Positions 63,869 to 64,000 of a DNA stretch of 64,000 nt are shown piece after piece. A program made the position numbers and the translations under genes. Within the stretch, counting starts at the first letter, position 1; each line of letters starts with the position of its first letter. The notes under the pieces were generated by a model that was not told the DNA's origin, did not search any database, and saw nothing but the letters and a program-made list of their open reading frames with translations. Source of the stretch: Paralithodes platypus (lineage: Eukaryota > Arthropoda > Malacostraca > Decapoda > Lithodidae); contig CM064518.1 of the NCBI GenBank assembly GCA_032716605.1, positions 47,275,274 to 47,339,273 on the forward strand. The letters are read 5' to 3'.

Positions 63869-64000
63869 TCGAGGCGCATTAGGTTGTTTATTTATATAAT
63901 TAATGTATCTTAATTTTAAGTTTTTAATTTAATGGAGCTTATATAGAGTGACATGTGTTCTATTTTAGTTTTTAGCTTTATGGAGAAAAACAAGATATGT

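Overview
The window looks like nuclear DNA of an arthropod, most likely a crustacean. This is inferred from the repeat content: many non-LTR retrotransposon families, tRNA-derived SINEs, dense short inverted-repeat elements, AACCT/TTAGG-flavoured motifs and arthropod-style core promoter motifs. One exon clearly matches the C-terminus of animal beta-mannosidase. Nothing looks prokaryotic, organellar or like an intact virus. Protein-coding content is very low. The two best coding features are the last exon of a beta-mannosidase gene (minus, 60521-60832) and an intronless 295-residue four-helix membrane protein (plus, 62981-63868). Several weaker exon or promoter candidates are given with low confidence.

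Layout. 1-6.5 kb: three tandem copies of an exon-like module, separated by LINE, SINE and inverted-repeat insertions. 6.9-17 kb: tRNA-derived SINEs, a decayed LINE, a second CAA-tailed LINE, a pogo-like element and a 32-bp tandem array. 17.3-18.6 and 27.6-29.8 kb: two nearly identical recent copies of one LINE on the minus strand. 19-25.6 kb: a nest of inverted-repeat elements, a hAT-type element with a perfect 8-bp target duplication, and a large minisatellite. 26 kb: a candidate TATA-less promoter. 31-34 kb: a 1.24-kb tandem duplication followed by two exon-like segments. 36-46 kb: AT-rich DNA with degenerate arrays and inverted-repeat elements. 47-53 kb: chains of TTAA-bounded elements. 53.3-55.7 kb: a four-unit array carrying CCAAT and CRE boxes, then a G-rich minisatellite. 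57-62 kb: candidate first exon, retroposons and the beta-mannosidase exon. 63 kb: the membrane-protein gene.

The dominant feature is a set of unrelated palindromic elements, here called MITE-A, -B, -E and -F. All are bounded by TTAA, and about ten times two of them abut while sharing a single TTAA. A paralogous empty site in the same window (20626-20629) shows that the target was TTAA. This fits piggyBac-type, TTAA-specific transposition acting on several non-autonomous families that keep inserting at each other's ends. MITE-B also appears to have seeded the 24.8-25.6 kb minisatellite. Family letters are labels used only here, and all similarity statements come from reading the sequence by eye.
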